The notes: generated by a model from the sequence alone, not told the origin. A DNA stretch of 42,467 bases from JBCCQH01 sp039024435 (GCA_039024435.1 JBCCQH010000065.1:1-42467); one strand, 5' to 3'. Shown: positions 17,197 to 26,378, counted from the stretch's first letter. Numbers and translations are program-made.

Positions 17197-18647
17197 CACC
17201 CGTTTGCTTGTCCAGAGGGTTTGTCGATTTCCCGTTGGAGGCTGTCGAGCAGCCATTGTTTGTTGGCGAGGTTGTGGGCCTTCTGTACGCGGTTCCGTAG
17301 TTTTTGAAAGTCCGGCGGGAGAGCCGCGGGACGTCTGCGTTTCAGGTCCAGGAATTTTTTGAAAAGGGTGACGAAATTTTGGTAGTTGCGGCGGTGCTCG
17401 TCCGAGATCCCCGTGGTGCGCGCGACCCGCATCCGGAGGTTGTCGTATTTGCTGAAAACCATGTCGTACAGTTGGGGATCGGAGTCCCCGCCCATGACGG
17501 CGGCTTTCCACCGCAGGACCTCGGCATCCAGTTCCAGGAAAGTATTGGAGTCAGAGGCAAAGGCTTCATTGAGCAAGCGGATTACGTTGCGGTATTCCCC
17601 CTGGTCAAAGGCAAACTGGGCCCGGCAAAACACCGTGAAAGGATTGTCCGGTCCCAGGTCCTGGGCCAGTTGGTCCAGGACTTCCTCCGCTTCGCCGATC
17701 CGCTGGAGGCGCGACAGCAGGACGATGCGGTTCTTGTAATCGGAGCGGCGCAGGCGATAAGCCGTAGTGGGCCGAAAGACGTGGCGATAGATCTCGGCTA
17801 GAATCGCCTGTACGCGGAGGTGCCCCCGGTTGATCATGCGGGCGGCGATGTTGATGACCAAGGCGTACAATTCCTGGCGCTGTTCGGAGCCCAGTTGGCT
17901 GGCGGCGATTCGGTCCATCAGATTGGTAAATGCGTCGGCGGGTTGTTGGGGATCGCGTTGCAGGCGGTAGCTGAGGAGGAGAAGTTGGGTGAATTTGGGA
18001 AGCGCGGGGGAAAGGCGGTCCACTGCCCGCTGGATGTCCCCGTCGCGGTCTTCGTGTTCGGCTCCGTAGACGAGGTCGTACTCGCGGGCGGAAATGGCCA
18101 GCGCAACCAGGTGATGCAGCCAGAATTCGTCGAGGGCCCGCAGAGGGCCTTCCAGGGAGGAGGTGCGGTTTTTTGCACCGCGCGCGATCTGGAAGTCGGC
18201 GTTTTCCAGTTCCAGGAGCAGGCGCTGGTGGAGCTTGCGTGAAGTGTCGGGTTGCTGGGCCAGGTCGGCGAGGAGGCGCCGGTGGGCATTGGGGAAATAG
18301 GTAGCGAGTTGCCGCTGGTTGTAGAACCGCAGGAGTTCAAATTGTGCGTTGAAGGAATCGGCCTCGAATTCCTGCCACGCGATGAAGCGCAAGACTTCTT
18401 TGGTGAGGCGGGTGAGGTGATTCTTGAGGGACTGGGTGGCCTCTTCTGGGGACAAGTCCGGGAAGAGTTCGCGGGCCAGCTCCTCAGCGGTAAAGGGCGC
18501 AGGGTCGCGGAGGCGCCGGCGCAGACTTTCGTAGGTGCTGATCAAGGTGGTAGAACGGGACCGGGAATCGCTGATCCAGAAGTCGAGGCGCCGCAACTCG
18601 CGCTCGGTCAGGGAGCCGAGCAACCGGCCGATTTTTCTGTCGTGCAT
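17196..18647 (-). CDS. Large helical protein of unknown function
   Basis: A 483-residue protein started at the ATG at 18647 (MHDRKIGRLLGSL). The open frame goes further upstream but that part looks non-coding. It has no signal peptide or membrane segment, so it is cytosolic. It is rich in Leu, Arg, Ala and Glu and appears almost wholly alpha-helical, with spacing like TPR or similar helical repeats in the second half (~270-400). I do not recognise a family. It is divergent from the LuxR-type regulator at 18932 across a 284-bp gap, so the two may share a control region. Confidence 0.75.
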   Translation of the reverse strand: MHDRKIGRLLGSLTERELRRLDFWISDSRSRSTTLISTYESLRRRLRDPAPFTAEELARELFPDLSPEEATQSLKNHLTRLTKEVLRFIAWQEFEADSFNAQFELLRFYNQRQLATYFPNAHRRLLADLAQQPDTSRKLHQRLLLELENADFQIARGAKNRTSSLEGPLRALDEFWLHHLVALAISAREYDLVYGAEHEDRDGDIQRAVDRLSPALPKFTQLLLLSYRLQRDPQQPADAFTNLMDRIAASQLGSEQRQELYALVINIAARMINRGHLRVQAILAEIYRHVFRPTTAYRLRRSDYKNRIVLLSRLQRIGEAEEVLDQLAQDLGPDNPFTVFCRAQFAFDQGEYRNVIRLLNEAFASDSNTFLELDAEVLRWKAAVMGGDSDPQLYDMVFSKYDNLRMRVARTTGISDEHRRNYQNFVTLFKKFLDLKRRRPAALPPDFQKLRNRVQKAHNLANKQWLLDSLQREIDKPSGQANG

Positions 18648-18931
18648 AGATGTGTGGAGGTAAAGTCGGTGATCTCGGGAATGAGAGGCGGTTCGGATCC
18701 AATTCGGCAATGGCAAATTCTACAAATCATATCGAAGGCGCCCCTCAAAAATGAATCTCCGCATTTTTTTGCCGCAATTCACATCAAATTTTGGGGGAAA
18801 ATGACATGGATGGGGCGGTCATCGTCGGGGGACCCCTGTAACTTTTGCCCGGAATTGTTCATTTCTTTCCCGGGAAAGATGGATAGCTTGGGTGTATTGC
18901 GCGCGCTTTCTTTTCACCAGTAAGCATTACC

Positions 18932-19612
18932 ATGAAAGAAGCAATTACACTGCTATTGATCGAAGATCACCAGATGGTCCGCGAGGGGCTGACCTACGCC
19001 TTGCAAAAACGCCTGCCCCGAAGCAAAATGTTCCAGGCCGGGACCGGCGCCCGAGCCCTGGAAATCATCGGTGAGGTCAAGCCGGATCTGGTCCTGATGG
19101 ACATCATGCTGGCGGATACCAACGGGATGGACCTTTCCGCCCGCATCCTGGAATTTGAGCCGAATACCCGCATCATCGCGCTGAGTTTGCTGCGGGACAA
19201 ATCGGTGATCCGGGCCCTGCTCGGCAATGGCGTTGCGGGCTACATTCCCAAGGAAGCCGACGTCGACGAATTGGTGCGGGGCATGGAGCAAGTCCTTTCC
19301 GGGGAAGTCTTTTTGGGCAGCGGGGTGCCTTCCATCCTATTCAAAGATGATTTTCTGCCGGAAATGGTTCCCGGGAGCATTTACTACCACCTGGAGCCCG
19401 ATCCGGAAACCCTGACCCGGCGCGAGGTCGAAGTGCTCAAACTGATCGTGGACGAGTACACCACCGAGGAGATCGGCCACCTGCTGTGCATCTCCGACCG
19501 GACGGTGCAGTCCCACCGCAAAAATCTCAAAGAGAAAATTGGCTGTCGCAACGTGGCGGGCTTGGTGAAGTACGCGATCAAGCACGGATTGATTTCGAAG
19601 CAAGAAGCTTGA
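18932..19612 (+). CDS. LuxR/NarL-family response regulator
   Basis: A 226-residue response regulator. The receiver has E11/D12, phosphoacceptor Asp57 in LVLMDIMLAD and Lys in GYIPKEADVDE. The HTH (LTRREVEVLKLIV, then CISDRTVQSHRKNLKEKIG) is at ~155-205. It has the same architecture as the regulator at 15177 but is clearly divergent in sequence, so it is not a recent duplication. No kinase gene is adjacent; the kinase at 8076-11402 is the only HisKA_3 kinase in the window. A strong terminator follows at 19631. Confidence 0.93.
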   Translation: MKEAITLLLIEDHQMVREGLTYALQKRLPRSKMFQAGTGARALEIIGEVKPDLVLMDIMLADTNGMDLSARILEFEPNTRIIALSLLRDKSVIRALLGNGVAGYIPKEADVDELVRGMEQVLSGEVFLGSGVPSILFKDDFLPEMVPGSIYYHLEPDPETLTRREVEVLKLIVDEYTTEEIGHLLCISDRTVQSHRKNLKEKIGCRNVAGLVKYAIKHGLISKQEA

Positions 19613-19630
19613 TCTGCGGGGCATCCGGGG

Positions 19631-19674
19631 GGCGGGACTTGGGGACGGTGAAAGCTCCCAAGTCCCGCCTTTTT
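19631..19674 (+). terminator. Strong rho-independent terminator
   Basis: GGCGGGACTTGGG (19631-19643) pairs perfectly over 13 bp with CCCAAGTCCCGCC (19657-19669), followed by TTTTT. It lies 18 bp past the stop of the regulator gene and just before the convergent gene ending at 19690. Confidence 0.92.
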
Positions 19675-19689
19675 GCGTTTGGTGGCGCA

Positions 19690-20793
19690 TTACTGGCGGA
19701 CGATTTTGTGCTGGACGCTCTGGCCGTCGCCGGCGATGCGCAGGTAGTAGATGCCCGCCGGCAGGTGGCTGAGGTCGAGCTGGAGATCGGTCGTCCCGCG
19801 CTCGGCGAAATGGGAAGTAGCGTAGACCAGTTCTCCCGACTGATGGGCGAGGGAAAGGTAAAAAGAGCGGCTTTTTTCCGAGAAAAGGGCCAATTCTACC
19901 CGGCCGGGCGTGGGATTGGGGTAAAGGGCTTGCACTTGCAGCGCGGGAGTGGGCCGGAAATCGGCGCGGAAAGTTTCCGAATCGGAATGGGCGCCGTCGA
20001 GATCGACCTGGCGGATGCGGTAAAAATTGGGACCGACCCGGGGATGTTCGTCGACAAAGGTGTAGGTCTGGGGTTCGGTGCGGTTGCCGGCACCGCTCAC
20101 CCGTCCGAGGGAGGCAAATTGCTGGTCGTCCCCGAGGCGCTGGACCTCGAAGTAATCGTTGTTGGTTTCGGAGAGGATGGTCCATTGCAATTGATTGCGG
20201 GAACCTTGCTGGGTGGCGGAGAGTCCCCCCCAGGTGACGGGGAGGAAACCGAACAATGGGATCAGCATATCGGAATCGGGATTGCAGCCGCCGAGGGGAT
20301 TGCCGCTACCTTCGATGCCAAATACCCGGACCGAATCCGGCAACTCGTTGGTGCGTACGCGCACCCGCACGGTGTCGGTGTGGATGTTACCACAGGTTGA
20401 GGTACTACTTACGCAGGTGAAGTCGGTGCCGCTGAAAAGGTAGGCAATTAAAAAGCGAGTGCCCCATGCACCAAATCCAACTCCTGCAAAATAGGTCGCC
20501 CCCGTCGTATCACTGGTCAGAGAGTTGGTATAGCCAATAGGGCTCAGGGTGGGGCTGCCGTAAAACCCGAACCCAAAATCGCGGGTTGGCCCATCGCCCC
20601 CTTTTGGTGTTCCAGTGATTCCCGCTCCAATGCACACCGAGAGGTAAATATCGTAGAATCCGGAAAAGACAATCACACTGTCGGCTTGGGCTTTGGATCG
20701 GTCGCAGGCAAGTGCAGCATTGCCCCGGCCCATGGTCCAGAGCAGGGCAAGCACCCCGAGAACCACGCGGGGATTTTGGAAAATTAATTTCAT
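19690..20793 (-). CDS. Type IX secretion cargo protein with C-terminal sorting domain
   Basis: A 367-residue protein started at the ATG at 20793 (MKLIFQNPRVVLGVLALLW), which gives a signal peptide; the longer frame does not. The N-terminal part has several Cys and aromatic/Gly-rich strands and is not recognised. Around 215-280 there is the fibronectin-like domain common before sorting domains (LQWTILSETNNDYFEVQRLG, then FYRIRQVDLDGAHS). The last ~75 residues are a type A sorting domain: YPNPTPGRV, DLSHLPAGIYYLRI, KIVRQ. Such proteins cross the outer membrane by the T9SS and are released or anchored to surface glycan. Confidence 0.9.
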   Translation of the reverse strand: MKLIFQNPRVVLGVLALLWTMGRGNAALACDRSKAQADSVIVFSGFYDIYLSVCIGAGITGTPKGGDGPTRDFGFGFYGSPTLSPIGYTNSLTSDTTGATYFAGVGFGAWGTRFLIAYLFSGTDFTCVSSTSTCGNIHTDTVRVRVRTNELPDSVRVFGIEGSGNPLGGCNPDSDMLIPLFGFLPVTWGGLSATQQGSRNQLQWTILSETNNDYFEVQRLGDDQQFASLGRVSGAGNRTEPQTYTFVDEHPRVGPNFYRIRQVDLDGAHSDSETFRADFRPTPALQVQALYPNPTPGRVELALFSEKSRSFYLSLAHQSGELVYATSHFAERGTTDLQLDLSHLPAGIYYLRIAGDGQSVQHKIVRQ

Positions 20794-20922
20794 GGTAAAA
20801 GCACTTTTGAGTTGAGAAAAGTACTGCTTGAACCATGCTGAATTTCGCCCTATCAAGTACGGAAAATTGCCCCCCAAGAGCATCCGGGTAAAGGCGGATT
20901 TTGGGGGATAGGCGGTATTTCC

Positions 20923-20955
20923 GGCGGGGCCTCCGGGCGCAATGGAGGCCCCGCC
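20923..20955. repeat. GC-rich 12-bp hairpin without T-tract
   Basis: GGCGGGGCCTCC (20923-20934) pairs perfectly with GGAGGCCCCGCC (20944-20955) around a 9-base loop. It lies between the marC-like gene and the T9SS cargo gene, both on the minus strand. No T-run follows on either strand, so it is not a classical terminator. It could be a REP-like element or a transcript-stabilising structure. Confidence 0.7.
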
Positions 20956-20989
20956 CGTGGCAATACGGTTTGCACTCCGCGCACCAGGC

Positions 20990-21017
20990 GGAGAAAATTG
21001 CCCGGCAAAAAGCGGGC
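20990..21017 (-). terminator. Candidate terminator downstream of the MarC-family gene
   Basis: Read on the minus strand, GCCCG (21017-21013) pairs with CGGGC (21004-21000) around an 8-base loop and is followed by AATTTTCTC. It lies 31 bp past the stop at 21049. The stem is short, so this is moderate at best. Confidence 0.45.
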
Positions 21018-21048
21018 ATCAACGAATTGCTTTGTTCGTGATACTTTC

Positions 21049-21639
21049 CTACGCCATCCCGATGTCCGACCAGAAGCCGGCGAGATTGGTCAGGAAGATT
21101 TTGATGGCAATCGCGAGCAAGACGATGCCAAACACCCGGCGCAGAATCGAGATCCCACCTTGCCCCAGCATTCGTTCCAGCCGCCCGGTGGTCTTGAGCA
21201 CGACGTACACAAAGGCGAGGTTCACCACGATGGCCACCACGATGTCCGGTTCGGCAAAGTTGGCGCGCAGCGACGTCAGGGTAGTCAGCGTGCCCGCCCC
21301 CGCGATCAGGGGAAAGGCAATCGGCACGACCGACCCGGTGCGCGGGTCGTTGTGGGGCTTGAAGAATTCCCGGTCCAGCACCATTTCCATGGCCAGGATG
21401 AAAATCACAATCGATCCGGCAATGGCAAACGAGCTCACATCCAGCCCGATCAGGCCCAGGATGCTCTTGCCCAGGAAAAGAAACAGCACCATGATGACCC
21501 CGGAAATGATCGTGGCCTGTTCCGAGCGGATATGGCCCATTTTTGTCCGCAGGTCAATGATCACCGGGATCGAACCCAAGATGTCAATCACGGCGAAGAG
21601 CGTCAGGCTAATGGTCAGAATATCGGTCCAGTTAAACAT
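21049..21639 (-). CDS. MarC/YhgN-family integral membrane protein
   Basis: A 196-residue inner-membrane protein with about six transmembrane helices, the usual MarC length. The opening LFAVIDILGSIPVIIDL and the internal PIAFPLIAGAGTLTTL are the two characteristic motifs of the family. MarC proteins were once linked to antibiotic resistance but their transported substrate is not established. It is monocistronic and divergent from the UspA-like gene at 21887, with a 247-bp gap between them that holds no gene. Confidence 0.9.
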   Translation of the reverse strand: MFNWTDILTISLTLFAVIDILGSIPVIIDLRTKMGHIRSEQATIISGVIMVLFLFLGKSILGLIGLDVSSFAIAGSIVIFILAMEMVLDREFFKPHNDPRTGSVVPIAFPLIAGAGTLTTLTSLRANFAEPDIVVAIVVNLAFVYVVLKTTGRLERMLGQGGISILRRVFGIVLLAIAIKIFLTNLAGFWSDIGMA

Positions 21640-21886
21640 GGCATACTCCTTTTGAAAGTGGTTGTTTTGATCAATTTGCTTGAATGAATCGGCGCAAATG
21701 TCAGCGGATATAACGAGATCTCCAACCAGAGGTTTGTTAACAATTTATGAATTCGATCAACCACAAATCGGGGTAGATGGACGGCGGTTTGCGTGGCACC
21801 AACGGCGGTCCATTCGGCAGGGCGGGGATCCATTTGCCCAGCAAATTCTTGTTGCATACCTCCGCCCCAAATCGTAATATCGAACC

Positions 21887-22744
21887 ATGCGAGACCTGGG
21901 CGAATTTGAATCAGTATTTAAACGGGCGCTGCGCGATCAATTTGAATACGAGCGCATCGAGGTTCGGAAAATCCTGCTGATCACCGATCTGCCGACGGAA
22001 GATCTGCCCCCGTACCGGGAGCGGGTGCAGCACTACCTGGATCCCGAATTTCCCCGCGGCGATTACCGGCTCGATTGCCTCGCCCGAGGCGATTGGAGCA
22101 ACTGGGCCGATCTGCGCCAATCCCTCGATGAGTTCCGGCCCGATTTGGTGGTCACCTACCGCTTGCTGCGGGTGGCCCACCAGGAAATTGTGACCAGTTT
22201 GGGGGTGTACGTGGACTCCATGACGCAAGTGACCGACTATCCGGTGTTGTTGTTGCCCAATCCTCGTCTGAAGGGTTACGCCCACGGCCCGGAGCAATTG
22301 GGGACGGTACTGGTGGCGACCGAACACATGTACGCCGACCACAGCCTGGTCAATTACGGCATCCGGTTCACGCCGCAGGGAAAAAAGCTCATGCTCTGCC
22401 ACGTAGAGGACGAGGCGACTTTCAACTATTTCATGAAGGCCATCGAAAAAATTCCTGAACTCGACAGCGACCTGGCGCGGGAAAAGCTGGCGGAACAATT
22501 GGTGGCCATGCCGCACCACTACGCGGAATCGGTGCGCGCAGAAATCGACGCCCATCAGAAACCACTCGAACTGCACTCAGTTATTGAATTCGGACACCTG
22601 ATTACAAATTACCGCGACCTGATTGCGCGGGAGCCGGTGAGCTTGCTGGCGTTTACCACCAAAGACGACACCCAGCTCGCGATGCACAGTTTGGGGTACT
22701 CGCTGGCGGTTGAGTTCCGCAACCTGCCAGTATTGTTGATTTGA
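21887..22744 (+). CDS. UspA-like (universal stress protein family) protein
   Basis: A 285-residue cytosolic protein with two alpha/beta units of universal-stress-protein type. The first has VRKILLITDLP, DLVVTYRLLRV and a closing TDYPVLLLPNP. The second has GTVLVATEHMYADHSLVNYG, KKLMLCHVED, PVSLLAFTTKDDT and a closing FRNLPVLLI. Conserved G-2X-G-9X-G nucleotide-binding residues are not clear, so it may not bind ATP. The stop TGA overlaps a TTG that is in frame with the transporter gene, and the transporter ATG is only 11 bp past the stop. Many UspA-like proteins sit beside ion transporters and regulate them, which fits this pairing. Confidence 0.8.
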   Translation: MRDLGEFESVFKRALRDQFEYERIEVRKILLITDLPTEDLPPYRERVQHYLDPEFPRGDYRLDCLARGDWSNWADLRQSLDEFRPDLVVTYRLLRVAHQEIVTSLGVYVDSMTQVTDYPVLLLPNPRLKGYAHGPEQLGTVLVATEHMYADHSLVNYGIRFTPQGKKLMLCHVEDEATFNYFMKAIEKIPELDSDLAREKLAEQLVAMPHHYAESVRAEIDAHQKPLELHSVIEFGHLITNYRDLIAREPVSLLAFTTKDDTQLAMHSLGYSLAVEFRNLPVLLI

Positions 22745-22755
22745 GCCGATTGAAC

Positions 22756-24150
22756 ATGGAATTTACTTCGCTGCTGCTTTCCGCTACGCCCACCACCGAA
22801 TCCTCGGGTTACGGCTGGGTCGCCTATTTGCATCTGGGATTGCTGGTTGCGATGGTGGCGGCACTGGCGCTGGAGCAGAAAATCCACGCGCACAAAAGCA
22901 TCATCACCGGGGTGGCCGCCATCGTCGCCCTGGTCCTGGGCGAAGCGACCGGCATCCTTCCTAGTCTGCAGGACCAGGAAGGGCACGTTCCATTTTTTAT
23001 TGAATTCATCGACTGGGGCGTGATCGCGATCATCCTCGGGTCGAGCATCTTTGTGGAAGTGGCTTCAAAGTCGGGGATTTTTGCCTGGATGGCAATCAAA
23101 ATCACCAAGGCGACCAAGGGGGATCCGTTTTACCTCCTGGCGGCCTACTCGCTGATGACCGTGCTCTTTTCGGCCTTACTGAACAATGTTACGGCGATGA
23201 TCATCGTGGGTTCATTGACGGTGGTGTCCCTGGAAAAACTCAAACGGCGGGACATGCTGCTGGGGTTTCTCCTGTGCGAAGGGCTGCTGACGAATATTGG
23301 CGGGCTGCTGACTTTGATTTCTTCGGTTCCGAACATTATTGTGGGGAATACCGCCGAAATCTCATTCATCGCATTTTTCTACGTTTCTGCGCCCTACGTG
23401 GTGGTGGCCACCGTGGTGACGGTGGTCATGGCCAGCTACATTTTTAAGATTCGGCGGTTGCGGGGCGCAGGGCCCAAAGCGGAGGCGGCGCGGTTGATTT
23501 CCGCGTTTGATGAGAACGATGCGATCCAGTCCCGGCGTTTTTTTCGGGTCAGTTGGCTGTTGTTCATTCTGTTCATCGCGGTCCTGGCCACCACCGACCA
23601 GATTCCCTATTTGCGGGATCTGGGCATTGGGTTTGTGGCGGTGGCGTTTGGGATATTGATCATGATCCGGGAGAAAAGTTCTACGGAAAAGATCTACGGA
23701 AAGCTGGACTGGGATCTGCTGTTTTTCTTCGCCTTCCTGTTCGTGGTGATCGGGGTCATGGAACACGCACGGGTGCTGGACATGATCGGGGGGCTGGTCA
23801 CGGGACTGATGGAGCTGGGCGATACGGCGGGTCCGGTGGCCATGTTGTGGTCGAGCGCAGCGGCGAGTTCGGTGACGGACAATATTCCGCTGGCGGCGAT
23901 GCTCGCCAAGACGGTGGATCCCATTGCTGCGAGCACTCCCGACTTTGAGCAAGGCTACTGGTGGTCGATCATCTACGGGGCGAACCTCGGGGGAAACATC
24001 ACGCCGATTGGTTCGGCGAGTACTGTGGTCGCGGTCACCGTGATGGCGCGCAATCAGATCCCCATGGGATTTGTGGACTTCATCAAAAAGGCGATCCTGT
24101 TTGCCCTGGTGCAATTGGCGCTGGCCAGCGGCTACATTTTGTTGCTGTGA
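22756..24150 (+). CDS. NhaD/ArsB-type (ion transporter superfamily) permease
   Basis: A 464-residue inner-membrane protein with 11-12 transmembrane helices. It belongs to the ion-transporter superfamily that includes NhaD sodium/proton antiporters and ArsB. Two internally repeated halves each carry the re-entrant motif: LFSALLNNVTAMIIVGSL in the first half and SSVTDNIPLAAMLAK in the second. It also has GANLGGNITPIGSASTVVAV, the typical substrate-binding turn of NhaD-like proteins. Substrate is most likely Na+/H+, but arsenite or dicarboxylate cannot be excluded. I chose the ATG at 22756; a TTG at 22741 overlapping the upstream stop is an alternative. The stop directly abuts the stop of the convergent gene at 24151. 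Confidence 0.87.
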   Translation: MEFTSLLLSATPTTESSGYGWVAYLHLGLLVAMVAALALEQKIHAHKSIITGVAAIVALVLGEATGILPSLQDQEGHVPFFIEFIDWGVIAIILGSSIFVEVASKSGIFAWMAIKITKATKGDPFYLLAAYSLMTVLFSALLNNVTAMIIVGSLTVVSLEKLKRRDMLLGFLLCEGLLTNIGGLLTLISSVPNIIVGNTAEISFIAFFYVSAPYVVVATVVTVVMASYIFKIRRLRGAGPKAEAARLISAFDENDAIQSRRFFRVSWLLFILFIAVLATTDQIPYLRDLGIGFVAVAFGILIMIREKSSTEKIYGKLDWDLLFFFAFLFVVIGVMEHARVLDMIGGLVTGLMELGDTAGPVAMLWSSAAASSVTDNIPLAAMLAKTVDPIAASTPDFEQGYWWSIIYGANLGGNITPIGSASTVVAVTVMARNQIPMGFVDFIKKAILFALVQLALASGYILLL

Positions 24151-26298
24151 TCAGTCCGGCAGCATGAGCAACATTTCCTGGGAAGGTTGGCCGCGCAAGC
24201 GGACGGCTTCCTCTTCTTCCGTTTCGTAAGTGAGCATCAGTTCCAGGTAGTCCGCGAGTTCGGCCAGAAAGATGACACCATCTTCATCCCGGTCCGCCGC
24301 CCGCTGCAACCCGGCCAAGAGGTAATGGCTGAAGCGCGCTTGCGGGGCAAATTCACTGCCCCGCAAGGTCGGCGGAGCCACCGAGGCCAGCCAAGGGATC
24401 GGGCTCGACGCCCCTTCGTCCAGAATTTCGTCGGGATTGTCGGCCGTGGTGCGGTTGAAGCCCTCCACGAGGACGAGTTTGCTGCCTGCCCGAGAAGTTT
24501 CGAGCACCTGCACCAAGTCATCTTCCGGGAGAATGCCCGCTTCGCCCTGGGCGTAGTCCAGGCTGAGGGCGGGCGCATTTCGCCAGGTACCTTGATTGCC
24601 GGAAAAGAAGAAAATGACTTGGTCGTCGCCGAAAAGATGGCCTTGTGGACCGACGGTTTGCTGCAGCGAGTCGAGGACCAGTTGGGCCGAAACCGAGGGG
24701 CCGTGGAGCAGCACCAGTTCGGTGGAGGAGGAACGCCGGCGGCGTCGAAAAAGGTCGGCGAGTTGCGTCGCGTTTTCGAAGCTGGCGGAGTCTTGGGCGT
24801 GCTGCCCGATGACCATGAAGAGGACGGTGCGCGGCCCGTGGGGGCGAAACAGGGTATCCGGGCTGTCCTTTTCGAGCTGGCGCATCAGGTAGGTGGCCCG
24901 GGCGTAGACGGGTTTGATTTCGAGGGCCCGTTCCAGATCTTTTTTGGCGCCGCGAAAATCAAGCCCGATACATTTTGCTTCGGCACGGTTGGTGAGGACG
25001 AGGTGGGCGTAGCTCGTTTCCCGGGCGAGTGAGCGATCAAAATCGGAAATGGCCGCCTGCCAATTTCCCTGGCGCAGGTGGGCCAAGCCGCGGTTGTTGT
25101 AGGGAAAAGGGTGCTCGGGATCCAGTTGCATGGCTTCCTCGGCGGCTTTTTGGGCCGCCTCCCAGTTCCCCAAGCAGAGGTGGGTATAGGCAAGGTTGAT
25201 CCAATTGTGGACGGCATTGTACTGGGATTCGATGGTAAGCCGATAGTCTTCGATGGCACCGGCGTAGAGGCCGGTCATGCGCCGGGCGTAGCCGCGGTTA
25301 TCGTACGCATTGATCAAGCGATCATTGAGTCGGAGGGCGTGGTCGAAGTACTTGATGCCTTTGATAAATGACCCGGCTTGGTTGAAGGAATGGCCGAGCG
25401 CATTCCAGTTTTCCGCGTGATAAGGTTGCAGTTTTACCGCAGACTTAAACTCGCGCTGCGCTCCCTCAATGTCATCGGTCTTGCTGAGGGTCCAGCCGTA
25501 CAATTGTCGGTAGGCCCCTTCGTCCGGGTTCAACTTTGCGGCGCGTCGGGCGAAGGGAATGCCCTCCCGGTTCAATTCTTGTTCGTGAAGGAAACTTGCG
25601 GCCTGGAAGTGGTAGTCGGCATCGGTGGTGTCGAGGCGGCTGCCCCGGCGAAAATGATCGAGGCCCCGCAGGGTATCGCCGGCTTGTACCTGCGCCTGAC
25701 CGAGGAGAAGATGAACTTCCGGACGGGCGGTTTGGAGTTCGAGCACCCGCTTGAGATCGGTGATCGCTTGCGGGGATTGATTGGTGCGGTGGTAGCACTC
25801 TCCCCGCAGCAAAAGGGCCTCCGCCGCATCGGGATTTTGGGTGAGGACCCGGTTGAGCGGAAGAAGCGCGGATTCATATTCGTTTTTCCGCACCAGCAGT
25901 TTGGCCAGGGCGAGATTGGCTTCCGGACGGCTTGCGTCGACGCGAATGGCGGCGAGGTAGTCCTTTTCGGCGAGATTCCAGGCCAGGATGAAGGTGTGGT
26001 GGTTGCCCCGGGCGAGGAGGGCCGCATAGTACGGCGGGTCGATGTCGATGGCCCGGGTCAGGGCGCGAAGACCCAGTTCCGATTCGCCCCGGGCGAGCAA
26101 GGTGGTCCCAAAATAGTAATAGGCTTCCGCATTGTCCGGTTCCGCTTCGATAGCATTGCGAAAGCAGTTGAGCTTTTCGTTGAGATTACCGGTTTTTTGT
26201 CCCTTCTTGATCCACTTTTGGGCGCTCTGCGCCGGGGCAAGTTGCGTCCCGGCAAGCAAGATCAGGAATACCAGCAGGACATTCAGTTTGTTTCGCAT
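24151..26298 (-). CDS. Secreted TPR protein with catalytically degenerate caspase-like domain
   Basis: A 715-residue protein started at 26298, where MRNKLNVLLVFLILLAGTQL forms a signal peptide. Residues ~30-530 are about a dozen TPR repeats (AEAYYYFGTTLLARGE; HPFPYNNRGLAHLRQGNWQA). From ~540 to 690 there is a caspase-like (peptidase C14) fold. The strand DQVIFFFSGNQG (559-570) corresponds to the catalytic-His strand, normally SGHG. KLVLVEGFN (607-615) corresponds to the Cys strand, normally DACHSG. An EF-hand-like DRDEDGVIFLAEL (669-681) often follows this domain. His is Asn568 and no Cys is present, so it is probably a pseudoprotease. It abuts the NhaD-like gene end to end. Confidence 0.8.
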   Translation of the reverse strand: MRNKLNVLLVFLILLAGTQLAPAQSAQKWIKKGQKTGNLNEKLNCFRNAIEAEPDNAEAYYYFGTTLLARGESELGLRALTRAIDIDPPYYAALLARGNHHTFILAWNLAEKDYLAAIRVDASRPEANLALAKLLVRKNEYESALLPLNRVLTQNPDAAEALLLRGECYHRTNQSPQAITDLKRVLELQTARPEVHLLLGQAQVQAGDTLRGLDHFRRGSRLDTTDADYHFQAASFLHEQELNREGIPFARRAAKLNPDEGAYRQLYGWTLSKTDDIEGAQREFKSAVKLQPYHAENWNALGHSFNQAGSFIKGIKYFDHALRLNDRLINAYDNRGYARRMTGLYAGAIEDYRLTIESQYNAVHNWINLAYTHLCLGNWEAAQKAAEEAMQLDPEHPFPYNNRGLAHLRQGNWQAAISDFDRSLARETSYAHLVLTNRAEAKCIGLDFRGAKKDLERALEIKPVYARATYLMRQLEKDSPDTLFRPHGPRTVLFMVIGQHAQDSASFENATQLADLFRRRRRSSSTELVLLHGPSVSAQLVLDSLQQTVGPQGHLFGDDQVIFFFSGNQGTWRNAPALSLDYAQGEAGILPEDDLVQVLETSRAGSKLVLVEGFNRTTADNPDEILDEGASSPIPWLASVAPPTLRGSEFAPQARFSHYLLAGLQRAADRDEDGVIFLAELADYLELMLTYETEEEEAVRLRGQPSQEMLLMLPD

Positions 26299-26378
26299 AG
26301 GCAAATCATCTCGCGTGGGAAACCATATCGGTATTCCCTGCCAAGAAAAACAAATTGGGGCCGAATTGTTTGGCGGGC

